This document shows positions 1-6,263 of a stretch of DNA of 8,851 nt, piece after piece (the stretch's first letter is position 1; every line of letters begins with the position of its first letter). The stretch is taken from NCBI GenBank assembly GCA_003512875.1, contig DONZ01000129.1, positions 1-8,851 on the forward strand, in the 5' to 3' direction. The notes below the pieces were generated by a model. The model had not been told where the DNA came from and did no database searches. It saw only the letters and a program-made list of their open reading frames with translations. The position numbers and the translations under genes are program-made. The stretch comes from Desulfovibrio sp. Lineage in GTDB: Bacteria > Desulfobacterota > Desulfovibrionia > Desulfovibrionales > Desulfovibrionaceae.

Positions 1-333
1 AACGGCATCGAGCGTACCGGTTTTGCGAAAATCCCAATGGATGAAGCGTTGACGGAAGTTTGCCTCGACCTTTCCGGACGGGCATGGCTTGAATGGCGCA
101 ATGACGAGCTCTTGCCCCCTGTCATCGCCGGAGATGAAAAAGATATTTGGCGTGAATTTTACAAAGCATTCGCAAGCAGCGCGAAAATGAATTTGCACGT
201 ACAATTCCTCTATGGCAAAAACGGACACCACCTGCTTGAATCCGTAGCAAAAGGAATAGGCAAAGCCCTGCGCCGCGCTGTTGTTATCAATGATGAAACT
301 GCCACAAGCACAAAAGGAAGTTTGGATTTATGA
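1..333 (+). CDS. hisB: Imidazoleglycerol-phosphate dehydratase, 3' part
   Basis: The frame is open from base 1 and ends at TGA 331-333, giving the last 110 residues of a protein usually near 195 residues; the N-terminal part lies outside the window. HisB dehydrates imidazoleglycerol phosphate to imidazoleacetol phosphate in histidine synthesis, in the cytoplasm, as a manganese enzyme. Visible family marks are [16 protein letters not shown] at the left edge, the LDLSGRAWL strand, the stretch [18 protein letters not shown] with the metal-binding HHxxE cluster, and the conserved end STKGSLDL. The family is certain. A small departure is AKGIGKAL after the HHxxE cluster, where many homologues have FKAxAxAL. 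The stop codon overlaps the next start as ATGA, so the downstream lipoprotein gene is probably translationally coupled. hisA follows after that gene, which supports a his operon. Confidence 0.96.
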   Translation, partial: NGIERTGFAKIPMDEALTEVCLDLSGRAWLEWRNDELLPPVIAGDEKDIWREFYKAFASSAKMNLHVQFLYGKNGHHLLESVAKGIGKALRRAVVINDETATSTKGSLDL

Positions 334-980
334 AAAAAATACTTTTGCTCGCCCTTGCCTTCATAAGTCTATGTGCGGCAGCCTGCCGCGAACAAGCGAT
401 AATCCCCGCGCTTCCCGCTCCCGTGACCATGGCCGTAGCCCCTTACAACCAGCCCACGAACGAGGCGCAGCTCTTGGCAGGCTACATTCCCAAAGAGCAA
501 GGACTCGCCTCCGCAGTCGATTTCGCCCGGTATAACGAGCTGCTGAAAGCAAAGCTCCAAAAAACCCAAAGGAACTATATCTTTCTAACCCAAAGCGATT
601 TAAGCGTTTCCATTCAAAGAGACAGCAAGAACCGCCCCAATGTTCTTGCAACATGGGCAAAAATCGCCCAAGATAAAAACGCCGATTACATCCTTGTTCC
701 GCAAATTTTGGAACATGAAGAAAAACAAGGGGTAGGCGGAGATGTTTTCTCCCCCGCCCGTCTTATAGCGGATTTTTACCTTGTCAAAGCCCTGCATCCG
801 GAAACGGAATCAAAAGACGGCTTTTTGCAAGCCCGCTCCCATTATCAAGAAATAAGCTTTATTAAGGTCAATGCGTCCGGTGAGGATTATGTCACCCCGA
901 GACAGCGCCAAAACATCATTTATTTTGTCAATGAATCTATGAACAAGATGATACATGAATTTCATTTATCATTGCAATAG
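330..980 (+). CDS. Putative lipoprotein of unknown function within the his operon
   Basis: The gene encodes 216 residues. The start overlaps the hisB stop by four bases, with AAGGA at 314-318. Residues 1-19 look like a lipoprotein signal: KK, a hydrophobic run ([11 protein letters not shown]) and then CAAAC, with Cys19 as the likely lipidated residue. The box has Ala rather than the usual Leu at -3, so signal peptidase I cleavage is not excluded. The mature part is soluble and mixed alpha/beta, with strand-like pieces such as TMAVAPYN (33-40), [10 protein letters not shown] (82-91) and [10 protein letters not shown] (118-127). The arrangement (an early strand, a helix, then 'ADYILVPQ') faintly recalls the small alpha/beta domain of TolB- or CsgG-like lipoproteins; this is a guess from shape, not homology. 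No catalytic motif is visible. It is cotranscribed with histidine genes, and hisA starts ten bases after its stop. I do not recognise the family. Confidence 0.85.
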   Translation: MKKILLLALAFISLCAAACREQAIIPALPAPVTMAVAPYNQPTNEAQLLAGYIPKEQGLASAVDFARYNELLKAKLQKTQRNYIFLTQSDLSVSIQRDSKNRPNVLATWAKIAQDKNADYILVPQILEHEEKQGVGGDVFSPARLIADFYLVKALHPETESKDGFLQARSHYQEISFIKVNASGEDYVTPRQRQNIIYFVNESMNKMIHEFHLSLQ

Positions 981-989
981 GATGCTTAT

Positions 990-1721
990 ATGATTATTTT
1001 CCCTGCGGTGGATTTGAAAAATGGCAAAGCCGTGCGTTTAAAACAAGGAAAAGCGGACCAAGTTTCCGTTTTTTCCGACGACCCGGTGCAAATGGCGAAG
1101 CATTGGCAAAGCCTCGGAGCCGAATACCTGCATTTAATCGATTTAGACGGCGCTTTTGAAGGAAAAAGCGTCAATGCGGAAATTGTCAAAGAAATTTGCC
1201 AAAAACTTGATATTCCCGTCCAGCTCGGAGGCGGAATACGCTCGGAAGAAATTGCTGATTTTTGGCTCAATTTAGGCGTAACCCGAATTATTATCGGCAC
1301 AATGGCTCTTGAAAATTTTGCCCTGTTTGAAAAAATTTGTAAAAAATACCCCGGCAGAGTGGGTGTTTCCTTGGATGTTCAAGGAAAAAAACTCAAAACA
1401 AGAGGCTGGGTCGAAGATTCCGGCAAAGAAATTGATGAAATTCTGCCAAAACTGCAAAATGCCGGCTGCGCCTTTATCATTTATACCGATATAGAACGGG
1501 ACGGCATGCACAGCGAACTTAATTTTGCCGAAATTGAACGCCTTGCGAAACTTTGCCCTCTGCCCCTTATTGCCGCGGGCGGAGTTTCCACTATGGAAAG
1601 CGTTAAAAAGCTTTTGCCTCTTGCAAAAAATTCTTCACTGCAAGGAATTGTTTCCGGACGCGCAATTTACGAAGGCACGCTTGATTTTAACGAAGCGATA
1701 AATTTTATTAAAAAAAATTAA
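990..1721 (+). CDS. hisA: HisA, phosphoribosylformimino-5-aminoimidazole carboxamide ribotide isomerase
   Basis: HisA encodes 243 residues, the normal length. It catalyses the Amadori isomerisation of ProFAR to PRFAR, the fourth step of histidine synthesis, as a cytoplasmic (beta/alpha)8 barrel. The N-terminal strand carries catalytic Asp8 in FPAVDLKNGKAVRL, and the second catalytic acid is Asp129 in VSLDVQG. Phosphate-binding loops are seen in QLGGGIRS, in IAAGGVST and near VSGRAIYEG at the C-terminus, and the loop TDIERDGMHS matches the family's TDxxRDG motif. A purine-synthesis or HisF role is excluded by this motif set. The start at 990 has TAGGA at 978-982, seven bases upstream, overlapping the stop of the lipoprotein gene, so the three genes form one tight transcription unit. 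Confidence 0.97.
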   Translation: MIIFPAVDLKNGKAVRLKQGKADQVSVFSDDPVQMAKHWQSLGAEYLHLIDLDGAFEGKSVNAEIVKEICQKLDIPVQLGGGIRSEEIADFWLNLGVTRIIIGTMALENFALFEKICKKYPGRVGVSLDVQGKKLKTRGWVEDSGKEIDEILPKLQNAGCAFIIYTDIERDGMHSELNFAEIERLAKLCPLPLIAAGGVSTMESVKKLLPLAKNSSLQGIVSGRAIYEGTLDFNEAINFIKKN

Positions 1722-1793
1722 ATTTACCAACCAAATAATTTATTATGAAGTTTTGGGCAGTTAAACCATCTACAAAAAGTCTAGATTTTTTCA

Positions 1794-1813
1794 AAATAGC
1801 CTAAAGGCTTTTT
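1794..1813 (+). terminator. Weak candidate terminator after hisA
   Basis: The stem AGCC (1798-1801) / GGCT (1806-1809) has the loop TAAA. It can be extended across one mismatch by an A-run pairing with the T-run 1809-1813. The stem is short, so termination may be inefficient. It lies 75 bases after the hisA stop and shares bases 1802-1809 with the -35 element of the promoter listed next. Confidence 0.4.
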
Positions 1814-1828
1814 GCACACTGCCGATAA
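1802..1828 (+). promoter_or_regulatory. Sigma-28 (FliA) promoter for flgM
   Basis: TAAAGGCT (1802-1809), an 11-base spacer and GCCGATAA (1821-1828) match the enterobacterial FliA consensus TAAAGTTT-N11-GCCGATAA at 6 of 8 and 8 of 8 positions, with the exact spacer. Transcription should start near 1835 and give a leader of about 75 bases before flgM. Because the gene encodes the inhibitor of this sigma factor, the site predicts negative feedback. The match is seen directly; use by the cell is inferred. Confidence 0.8.
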
Positions 1829-1911
1829 TATTTTTGTTGAAACGACAGTCCAATACTAAAAGCGCCAACTTGGACTTCCGTTTTCTTCAGTGAACGGCTA
1901 TGGAGGTTCTT

Positions 1912-2238
1912 ATGAAGATAAGCAATAACAACGGATTTGAAACATATCCCATCGGCTTGAATGAAATTTCTTCCGCAAGTAAAATTGCAAAGCAGGAAGA
2001 AACAAAAAGCATTTTGCCGAATCAGCCGGCTCAGGATACGGTTTCTCTTTCCGAAGACGCAAAATATCATGCGCTGGCGAAAATTGAAGCTCTTGAAACA
2101 CCTGATATTCGTACGGATAAGGTTCAGCGCCTCAAAACCATGATTGCAAACGGTACGTATGAATTTAATAGTATGGATACGGCAAAAGCCATTGTAAAAG
2201 ACCTTTTTGCGCACAAGGAATTGCTTTTAGCGAACTAA
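1912..2238 (+). CDS. flgM: FlgM-like negative regulator of flagellin synthesis (anti-sigma-28)
   Basis: The gene encodes 108 residues counted from ATG 1912. That start is chosen because GGAGG at 1902-1906 sits five bases upstream of it; the ATG at 1900 overlaps this site and would add only MEVL. FlgM binds FliA (sigma-28) and blocks late flagellar genes until it is exported through the finished hook-basal body. The N-terminal half is polar and low in hydrophobic residues, fitting an unfolded export region. The family core follows: DTVSLSEDAK (42-51), then RTDKVQRLKTMIANGTYEF (67-85), then a final amphipathic helix with AKAIVKDLF, which together would form the sigma-binding helices. The gene stands alone, not in a flagellar cluster, but has its own FliA-type promoter, which strengthens the call. 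It ends at a strong hairpin. The product implies a motile organism. Confidence 0.9.
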   Translation: MKISNNNGFETYPIGLNEISSASKIAKQEETKSILPNQPAQDTVSLSEDAKYHALAKIEALETPDIRTDKVQRLKTMIANGTYEFNSMDTAKAIVKDLFAHKELLLAN

Positions 2239-2258
2239 ATTTTCACAAACGGTTTAAC

Positions 2259-2285
2259 GAAAGGCGGGATATTTTCCCGCCTTTC
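2259..2285. terminator. Terminator hairpin between convergent flgM and prmC
   Basis: An 11-bp perfect stem, GAAAGGCGGGA (2259-2269) against TCCCGCCTTTC (2275-2285), has the loop TATTT. The plus-strand tail is AGCTTTT, a modest T-run; the minus-strand tail is poorer. The first bases of the prmC stop codon (2284-2286) lie in the stem. It probably stops flgM transcripts and may also serve prmC. Confidence 0.8.
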
Positions 2286-3264
2286 AGCTTTTAATAGCAT
2301 AAAGCGCCCGTGCATTGTTTCCAAAATCATACAGCGTTTTTATTTCAAAAAATGCATAAGAAGAACATAGTTCCCGCAAAGCCCGCCCTTGGTCATAACC
2401 GTGCTCAAGCAATATCAAACCGCCTTTCCGAAGAATTTTTTCACCCAAAGCAAGAATTTTTTCCGCATGATACAATCCTTGTATTCCTGCAAGAGAATTG
2501 CCTGAAACAAGGGCTGTTTTGGGTTCATATCCTTTTACCCCCTTATCCAATATCTCATATTCATAATCAGGAATATAAGGAGGATTGCTGATAAGACAGT
2601 CGATTTTAGCTGTATGCAAAATCTCGAGTTCAAGCTTTTCAGAAAAATTCGTATCCGTAAAATCAGCCGTAAAAAAAGCGCATTTTTCTTGCAGACCCAG
2701 ATTTTCGGCATTTTTTCGCGCAAGTTCCACGGCTTTTGGGTTTATATCGATTCCGACGCCGCAAGCGTTTCCGCATTCTTTTAATACGGATAATAAAATA
2801 CAGCCGGTGCCTGTTCCCAAGTCAACAATTTGAAAATTTGATATTGCGCACGTTTTTTCCGAAGTATTCTCATTGTCTTTTTGGAAATAATAGAATTTTA
2901 TCGCCTCATCCACTAAAATTTCCGTATCGGGACGCGGAATAAGCGTTGAATTATCCACAAGAAAATCATACCCGTAAAATTCTTTCCGCCCGACAATATA
3001 TGCCAACGGCTCGCCATTTTTTCTTCTTTCAAAACAAGTTAAAAACGTTTCACGCTCCGATGCCGTCAGTTCGTATTCCTTATGGGATAAAAGAAAAACC
3101 TTATCTTTTTCCAACACAAAAGACAAAAGATGATACACTTCATTTGCCGCGTCGGCTAACCGTTCCATGCCGCAATCAAAGGAATTTTTCCCTTTTGCCT
3201 GCAAACAGGCGAAAAGTTCCTTGGCATATTCCGAAATAATGAAATGGATTGAAAACGTTTCCAT
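2284..3264 (-). CDS. prmC: PrmC (HemK), release factor glutamine N5-methyltransferase
   Basis: PrmC methylates the glutamine of the GGQ motif in release factors RF1 and RF2 using S-adenosylmethionine, which improves translation termination. With the start at 3264 there are 326 residues; the E. coli protein has 277. This start has AAGGG four bases upstream. ATG 3276 would add MKGF, but its AGGGA touches the start codon. Features in order: a helical N-terminal substrate-binding domain (about 1-85), IPRPDTE (109-115), the SAM-binding loop VDLGTGTG (147-154), the acidic end of the next strand in GIDINP, and the catalytic/substrate loop NPPY (227-230) followed by YEPKTAL. NPPY with IPRPDTE separates PrmC from other methyltransferases, though PrmB is a close relative. 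Extra length comes from a polar stretch before the SAM loop (QKDNENTSEKT) and from the N-terminal domain. It is on the opposite strand from all neighbours. Confidence 0.95.
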   Translation of the reverse strand: METFSIHFIISEYAKELFACLQAKGKNSFDCGMERLADAANEVYHLLSFVLEKDKVFLLSHKEYELTASERETFLTCFERRKNGEPLAYIVGRKEFYGYDFLVDNSTLIPRPDTEILVDEAIKFYYFQKDNENTSEKTCAISNFQIVDLGTGTGCILLSVLKECGNACGVGIDINPKAVELARKNAENLGLQEKCAFFTADFTDTNFSEKLELEILHTAKIDCLISNPPYIPDYEYEILDKGVKGYEPKTALVSGNSLAGIQGLYHAEKILALGEKILRKGGLILLEHGYDQGRALRELCSSYAFFEIKTLYDFGNNARALYAIKS

Positions 3265-3506
3265 AAAACCCTTCATTCCCTATTGTGAAAAATATCTTAT
3301 CCCCAAACCCCCAATAAAATGAAAACCGTTTCCAACATAAAAAATAATGTGTGAAAAAGCAACGTTCAAAACATAGTCCCGAATTTTCATTTATGCGCAG
3401 TCATTCCATTGCAGAATTAATATGTTGATTTTATAAAATTTTTTATCATTTAATTTGATTAAACACAAAAAATATAAAAAAAGTTAAAATATGTGAAAAT
3501 ATATAC

Positions 3507-3534
3507 TTGCAATAATCTCAAAAAAGGATAAGAT
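3507..3534 (+). promoter_or_regulatory. Candidate housekeeping promoter for the YeiH-type gene
   Basis: TTGCAA (3507-3512), a 16-base spacer and TAAGAT (3529-3534) each match the sigma-70 consensus at 4 of 6. A start near 3541 would place a stem-loop at the very 5' end of the mRNA. In DNA this AT-rich such matches are common, so this is only the best placed of several candidates. Confidence 0.35.
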
Positions 3535-3543
3535 GATGGTAAC

Positions 3544-3571
3544 AATAAAATTGTGCTTTACAAATTTTATT
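3544..3571 (+). promoter_or_regulatory. Stem-loop in the leader of the YeiH-type gene
   Basis: AATAAAATTGT (3544-3554) pairs with ACAAATTTTATT (3560-3571) around the loop GCTTT, giving 11 base pairs with a single bulged A at 3564. It lies about 15 bases before the AAGGAG ribosome-binding site (3586-3591). It could protect the 5' end of the message or, as DNA, be an operator dyad. There is no T-run after it, so it is not a terminator. Confidence 0.45.
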
Positions 3572-3597
3572 AGGGAAATTTTAACAAGGAGAGTCGT

Positions 3598-5331
3598 ATG
3601 TCTCAACATGATGAAAGCATCGTTATAGACAGAGCGAAAAGTAGTTGGTCTGATCTTTGGAAGAAAGAAGACTATTGGGCAATTTGGGTTGGTTTAGCCA
3701 TCGCATTCTTTGCAATGTTTTTAATCCTTCCTTCAAAATCTGATTTCGTGCAAAAAATCCAAGCTCAGAATGACATCATTTCAGTAGAAAAAGCAAAACC
3801 ATACGATACTGTTGCTTTAGTCGAAGCTAAAAAAGCTAAAAAAGCAATTATGGGTGGTTCTTTGCCTGCAATGAAAGAATTTAAATCTTATTTTGCAACC
3901 CCTAAAAAATGGAGCGGCAATCCTTTGGATTCCATGGTTCTTTCAAAAGAACAAGCTGACGCTTTGAATGCTGACAAAATGGATAAAGTAAATGAAGCCA
4001 AAGCTGCTGCAGCTGCCGCAAAAGAACTTGCCGTCACTGCCGATACCTTGGCTCAGGAAGCTAACTACCAAAATGCACAGCTCAATGCTGAAGCGGAAGA
4101 AGCGATCACCGCTTGGCAAAAAGCTGACAAAGCTTCTTCAAAACTTCAGGAAAAATTGGCAAAACCTTATAATCTTTTCCCTAAAATGATTATGCTCGGT
4201 ATCGGTATCGCCCTTATCATGAGTATCGGTATCTTCTTCATGGGATTCAGCGTTGCGAAGTTCCTTATCGGTTTTGTCGGCGTATTCATTCTCTGCGTAA
4301 TCGCTAACATTTTGGGTAAACACGCAGGCATGAGCTACTACGGATTGAATGCTGAAATTTGGTCTATCGTTCTCGGTATGCTTATCGCCAACACAATTAA
4401 AACTCCAAAATGGATGATGCCTGCCGTTCAAGTTGAATACTACATCAAAACCGGTCTTGTTCTTCTCGGTGGTGAAGTTCTCTTCACAAAAATCGTAGCC
4501 ATCGGTATTCCCGGTATCTTCGTTGCCTGGATCGTAACGCCTATCGTTCTTATTTCCACTTATATCTTCGGTCAAAAGATATTAAAAATGGAATCCAAGA
4601 CATTGAACATCACGATTTCTGCAGATATGTCCGTTTGCGGTACTTCCGCCGCTATCGCAACAGCTGCAGCCTGTCGCGCTAAAAAAGAAGAACTTACCCT
4701 TGCCGTTGGTCTTTCACTCACCTTTACGGCAATCATGATGATCGCTATGCCGGCTCTCATCAAGGCTATCGGTCTTGACCCGGTTCTTGGCGGTGCATGG
4801 ATCGGCGGTACTATCGACTCAACCGGTGCTGTTGCCGCTGCAGGAGCTTTCCTTGGCGATACAGCAATGCAAGTTGCAGCTACCATTAAGATGATCCAAA
4901 ACGTGCTTATCGGTGTGACCGCATTCTTCGTCGCTATTTACTTCACAACAAGAGTAGAACAAACTGCCGACGGCAAAGTCAGCCCAATGGAAATTTGGCA
5001 CAGATTCCCTAAGTTCGTTCTTGGCTTCTTAGGCTTGTCCATCCTTCTTTCCTTCATGAGCGCAAGCTATGGCTCAGACCTTGCTTACTCCATCATTGAC
5101 AAGGGTGTTGTCGATGTAACCAAGGGTCTTCGCGGATGGTACTTCGCTCTCGCGTTTATCTCCGTCGGTCTTGCTACCAACTTCCGTGAACTTGCGGTGT
5201 ACTTCAAGGGCGGAAAGCCATTCATCCTTTACGTTTGCGGTCAAACATTCAATATCTGCCTGACCATTCTCATGGCTTGGATCATGTTCGACCTCGCATT
5301 CCCGGAAATCAAGGCTTCCCTTTTGCAATAA
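3598..5331 (+). CDS. YeiH/UPF0324 family membrane protein, putative sulfate (or sulfite) exporter, with coiled-coil insert
   Basis: The protein has 577 residues; ordinary YeiH-type proteins have roughly 330-350. The start has AAGGAG (3586-3591) six bases upstream. A cytoplasmic N-terminus with [13 protein letters not shown] leads into a first membrane segment (about 27-44). Residues 45-195 are soluble, probably outside the membrane, and contain an Ala/Glu/Lys-rich stretch (about 115-188) with the look of a coiled coil. About nine or ten membrane segments follow from 196. Family marks are [28 protein letters not shown] and the signature [14 protein letters not shown] (345-358), then [19 protein letters not shown]. 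The Pfam family name suggests sulfate export, but biochemical proof is thin; in a sulfidogenic bacterium an anion such as sulfate, sulfite or a sulfonate product is plausible. Codons in the second two thirds strongly favour ATC, GGT, TTC and CTT, which suggests high expression. It is a single-gene unit closed by a terminator. Confidence 0.85.
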   Translation: MSQHDESIVIDRAKSSWSDLWKKEDYWAIWVGLAIAFFAMFLILPSKSDFVQKIQAQNDIISVEKAKPYDTVALVEAKKAKKAIMGGSLPAMKEFKSYFATPKKWSGNPLDSMVLSKEQADALNADKMDKVNEAKAAAAAAKELAVTADTLAQEANYQNAQLNAEAEEAITAWQKADKASSKLQEKLAKPYNLFPKMIMLGIGIALIMSIGIFFMGFSVAKFLIGFVGVFILCVIANILGKHAGMSYYGLNAEIWSIVLGMLIANTIKTPKWMMPAVQVEYYIKTGLVLLGGEVLFTKIVAIGIPGIFVAWIVTPIVLISTYIFGQKILKMESKTLNITISADMSVCGTSAAIATAAACRAKKEELTLAVGLSLTFTAIMMIAMPALIKAIGLDPVLGGAWIGGTIDSTGAVAAAGAFLGDTAMQVAATIKMIQNVLIGVTAFFVAIYFTTRVEQTADGKVSPMEIWHRFPKFVLGFLGLSILLSFMSASYGSDLAYSIIDKGVVDVTKGLRGWYFALAFISVGLATNFRELAVYFKGGKPFILYVCGQTFNICLTILMAWIMFDLAFPEIKASLLQ

Positions 5332-5352
5332 TGAACGGTTAGCCTAAACCAT

Positions 5353-5383
5353 AAAGGCATGCGGTTTTCCGCATGCCTTTTTT
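5353..5383 (+). terminator. Rho-independent terminator after the YeiH-type gene
   Basis: A 12-bp perfect stem, AAAGGCATGCGG (5353-5364) against CCGCATGCCTTT (5369-5380), has a TTTT loop and a six-T tract (5378-5383). It starts 21 bases after the stop codon. This is a textbook intrinsic terminator, so the rimP operon needs its own promoter. Confidence 0.95.
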
Positions 5384-5419
5384 ATTTAACCGCTGAAAAT
5401 TCAAATTAATAAAAAATGC

Positions 5420-5446
5420 TTGACAGTTATAAAAAATCAATATAAA
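5420..5446 (+). promoter_or_regulatory. Candidate promoter of the rimP-nusA-ylxR operon
   Basis: A perfect TTGACA (5420-5425) is followed after 15 bases by TATAAA (5441-5446). The spacer is shorter than the preferred 17, but the -35 match and the position just after a terminator make it the best promoter for the operon. It predicts a leader of about 130 bases before rimP. Confidence 0.6.
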
Positions 5447-5481
5447 CAAATCTCGTTGAATATGGTTTTGCCGTTTTCAAT

Positions 5482-5497
5482 GTTGCATTTATGCAAC
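5482..5497 (+). promoter_or_regulatory. Perfect dyad in the rimP leader
   Basis: GTTGCAT (5482-5488) and ATGCAAC (5491-5497) form a perfect 7-bp inverted repeat with a two-base spacer, about 30 bases downstream of the expected transcription start. It could be an operator for a dimeric repressor or, as RNA, a six-pair hairpin with loop TTTA. It has no T-run and is not a terminator. No regulator is assigned. Confidence 0.4.
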
Positions 5498-5584
5498 CTG
5501 TTATATACAGACGAAATTTATTGGTATATAGCCGGGTGGTCTTATTTGGCCTCCCTTTTTTTATTGCAAAAAATAAGGAAAAGC

Positions 5585-6247
5585 ATGAAACCGGAAGAAA
5601 AAAATATCGGAAGGGCGAAGCTGCTGGACATTGTCCGGGAAGCTGCCGCTGTTGCCGTAAAAAGTTTCAATCTGAATATTTGGGGAATTGAACTTCTTGG
5701 CAGCGGAACCCGTCCTGTCGTGCGGATTTTTGTTGACACCCCATGGGAGAATAAGAGTATTCCATTCATAAAACCGCTCACACGCGAAGAAAAAAGCAGA
5801 CAAAAATCTGTCCACCCCATGGCACGGCAAAAAAATCAAGAAGAAGCCGAAGAAAATCTTTCCGAAGAATCCGGTGTCAATATTGACGACTGCGCTGAAA
5901 TTTCCCGTCTTGTGGGACTCAGCCTGGAAGTTGAGGACATTTTTGCCGACGCATGGATATTGGAAGTTTCATCTCCGGGGCTTGAACGGACGTTTTTTGA
6001 AATAAGCCAATTGCGTCCTTACATAGGACACCCTCTTGATATTACTCTTGAAACGGCACACAAGGATTTTGAAAACAGAAGAAAATTCACCGGAACATTG
6101 AAAAGCGTCCAAGCAAATGCATTCACCCTGACTTTGGATTCTCCGAACGGAACAGAATGCGTCATTGATTGGGAAAATGTAAAAAAAGCCCATTTGATAC
6201 ATGTTTTTCCGGAAACTACTCTCAGCAAAACAAATTCACGCAAATAA
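5585..6247 (+). CDS. rimP: Ribosome maturation factor RimP
   Basis: RimP binds the free 30S subunit and helps late assembly. From ATG 5585, with AAGGA (5575-5579) five bases upstream, the protein has 220 residues; the family is usually 150-170. The frame stays open back to TTG 5420, but that TTG is the promoter -35 hexamer, so the longer start is rejected. The N-terminal domain runs LLDIVREAAAVAVKSFNLNIWGIELL to RIFVD (47-51). Next comes an extra charged segment of about 40 residues (53-96), rich in Lys, Arg, Gln and Glu. The family core resumes at GVNIDDCAEISRLVG (97-111) and LEVSSPGLERTFF, followed by the small SH3-like C-terminal domain (TGTLKSVQANAFTL to the end). nusA starts 16 bases later, and the pairing with nusA and ylxR is the standard arrangement. 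Confidence 0.93.
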   Translation: MKPEEKNIGRAKLLDIVREAAAVAVKSFNLNIWGIELLGSGTRPVVRIFVDTPWENKSIPFIKPLTREEKSRQKSVHPMARQKNQEEAEENLSEESGVNIDDCAEISRLVGLSLEVEDIFADAWILEVSSPGLERTFFEISQLRPYIGHPLDITLETAHKDFENRRKFTGTLKSVQANAFTLTLDSPNGTECVIDWENVKKAHLIHVFPETTLSKTNSRK

Positions 6248-6263
6248 ATGCGGAGGCTAACAC

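Larger units (their letters stand above)
3277..3597. other. AT-rich divergent intergenic region
   Basis: This non-coding stretch separates divergent prmC and the YeiH-type gene. It holds three copies of TGTGAAAA (3284-3291, 3350-3357, 3492-3499), a perfect AT palindrome ATTTTATAAAAT (3428-3439), a candidate promoter and a leader hairpin (both listed separately). A second possible promoter for the plus gene is TTGATT (3425-3430), 18 bases, TTTAAT (3449-3454). For prmC, the minus strand offers TTGAAC (3364-3369), 17 bases, TATTTT (3341-3346), which is weak. I see no small ORF with a credible ribosome-binding site. Confidence 0.5.

Noticed and set aside
1774..1791. AAAAAG-TCTAGA-TTTTTT stem as the hisA terminator
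   Set aside because: The stem is only A-T pairs with one G-T wobble, too weak to end transcription. The AGCC/GGCT hairpin just downstream is a slightly better candidate.
1900..1911. Upstream flgM start (MEVL...)
   Set aside because: The ATG at 1900 overlaps the GGAGG that serves ATG 1912, so it has no ribosome-binding site of its own in range.
1801..2214. 137-codon open frame on the minus strand opposite flgM
   Set aside because: It overlaps the FliA promoter and flgM, and its Cys/Phe/Arg-rich translation is not protein-like.
3277..3597. Full CRP/FNR operator (TGTGA-N6-TCACA or TTGAT-N4-ATCAA)
   Set aside because: Only half-sites in one orientation are present; I found no complete dyad of either type.
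4138..4575. 145-codon open frame on the minus strand inside the transporter gene
   Set aside because: Its product is Asp/Asn/His-rich, the reverse reading of ATC and GTT-type codons in membrane segments; no homologue-like feature.
5420..5584. Longer rimP reading frame starting at TTG 5420, adding 55 hydrophobic residues
   Set aside because: That TTG is the first half of the TTGACA -35 hexamer, has no ribosome-binding site, and the added residues do not fit RimP. ATG 5585 has AAGGA at a good distance and begins at the family's N-terminus.
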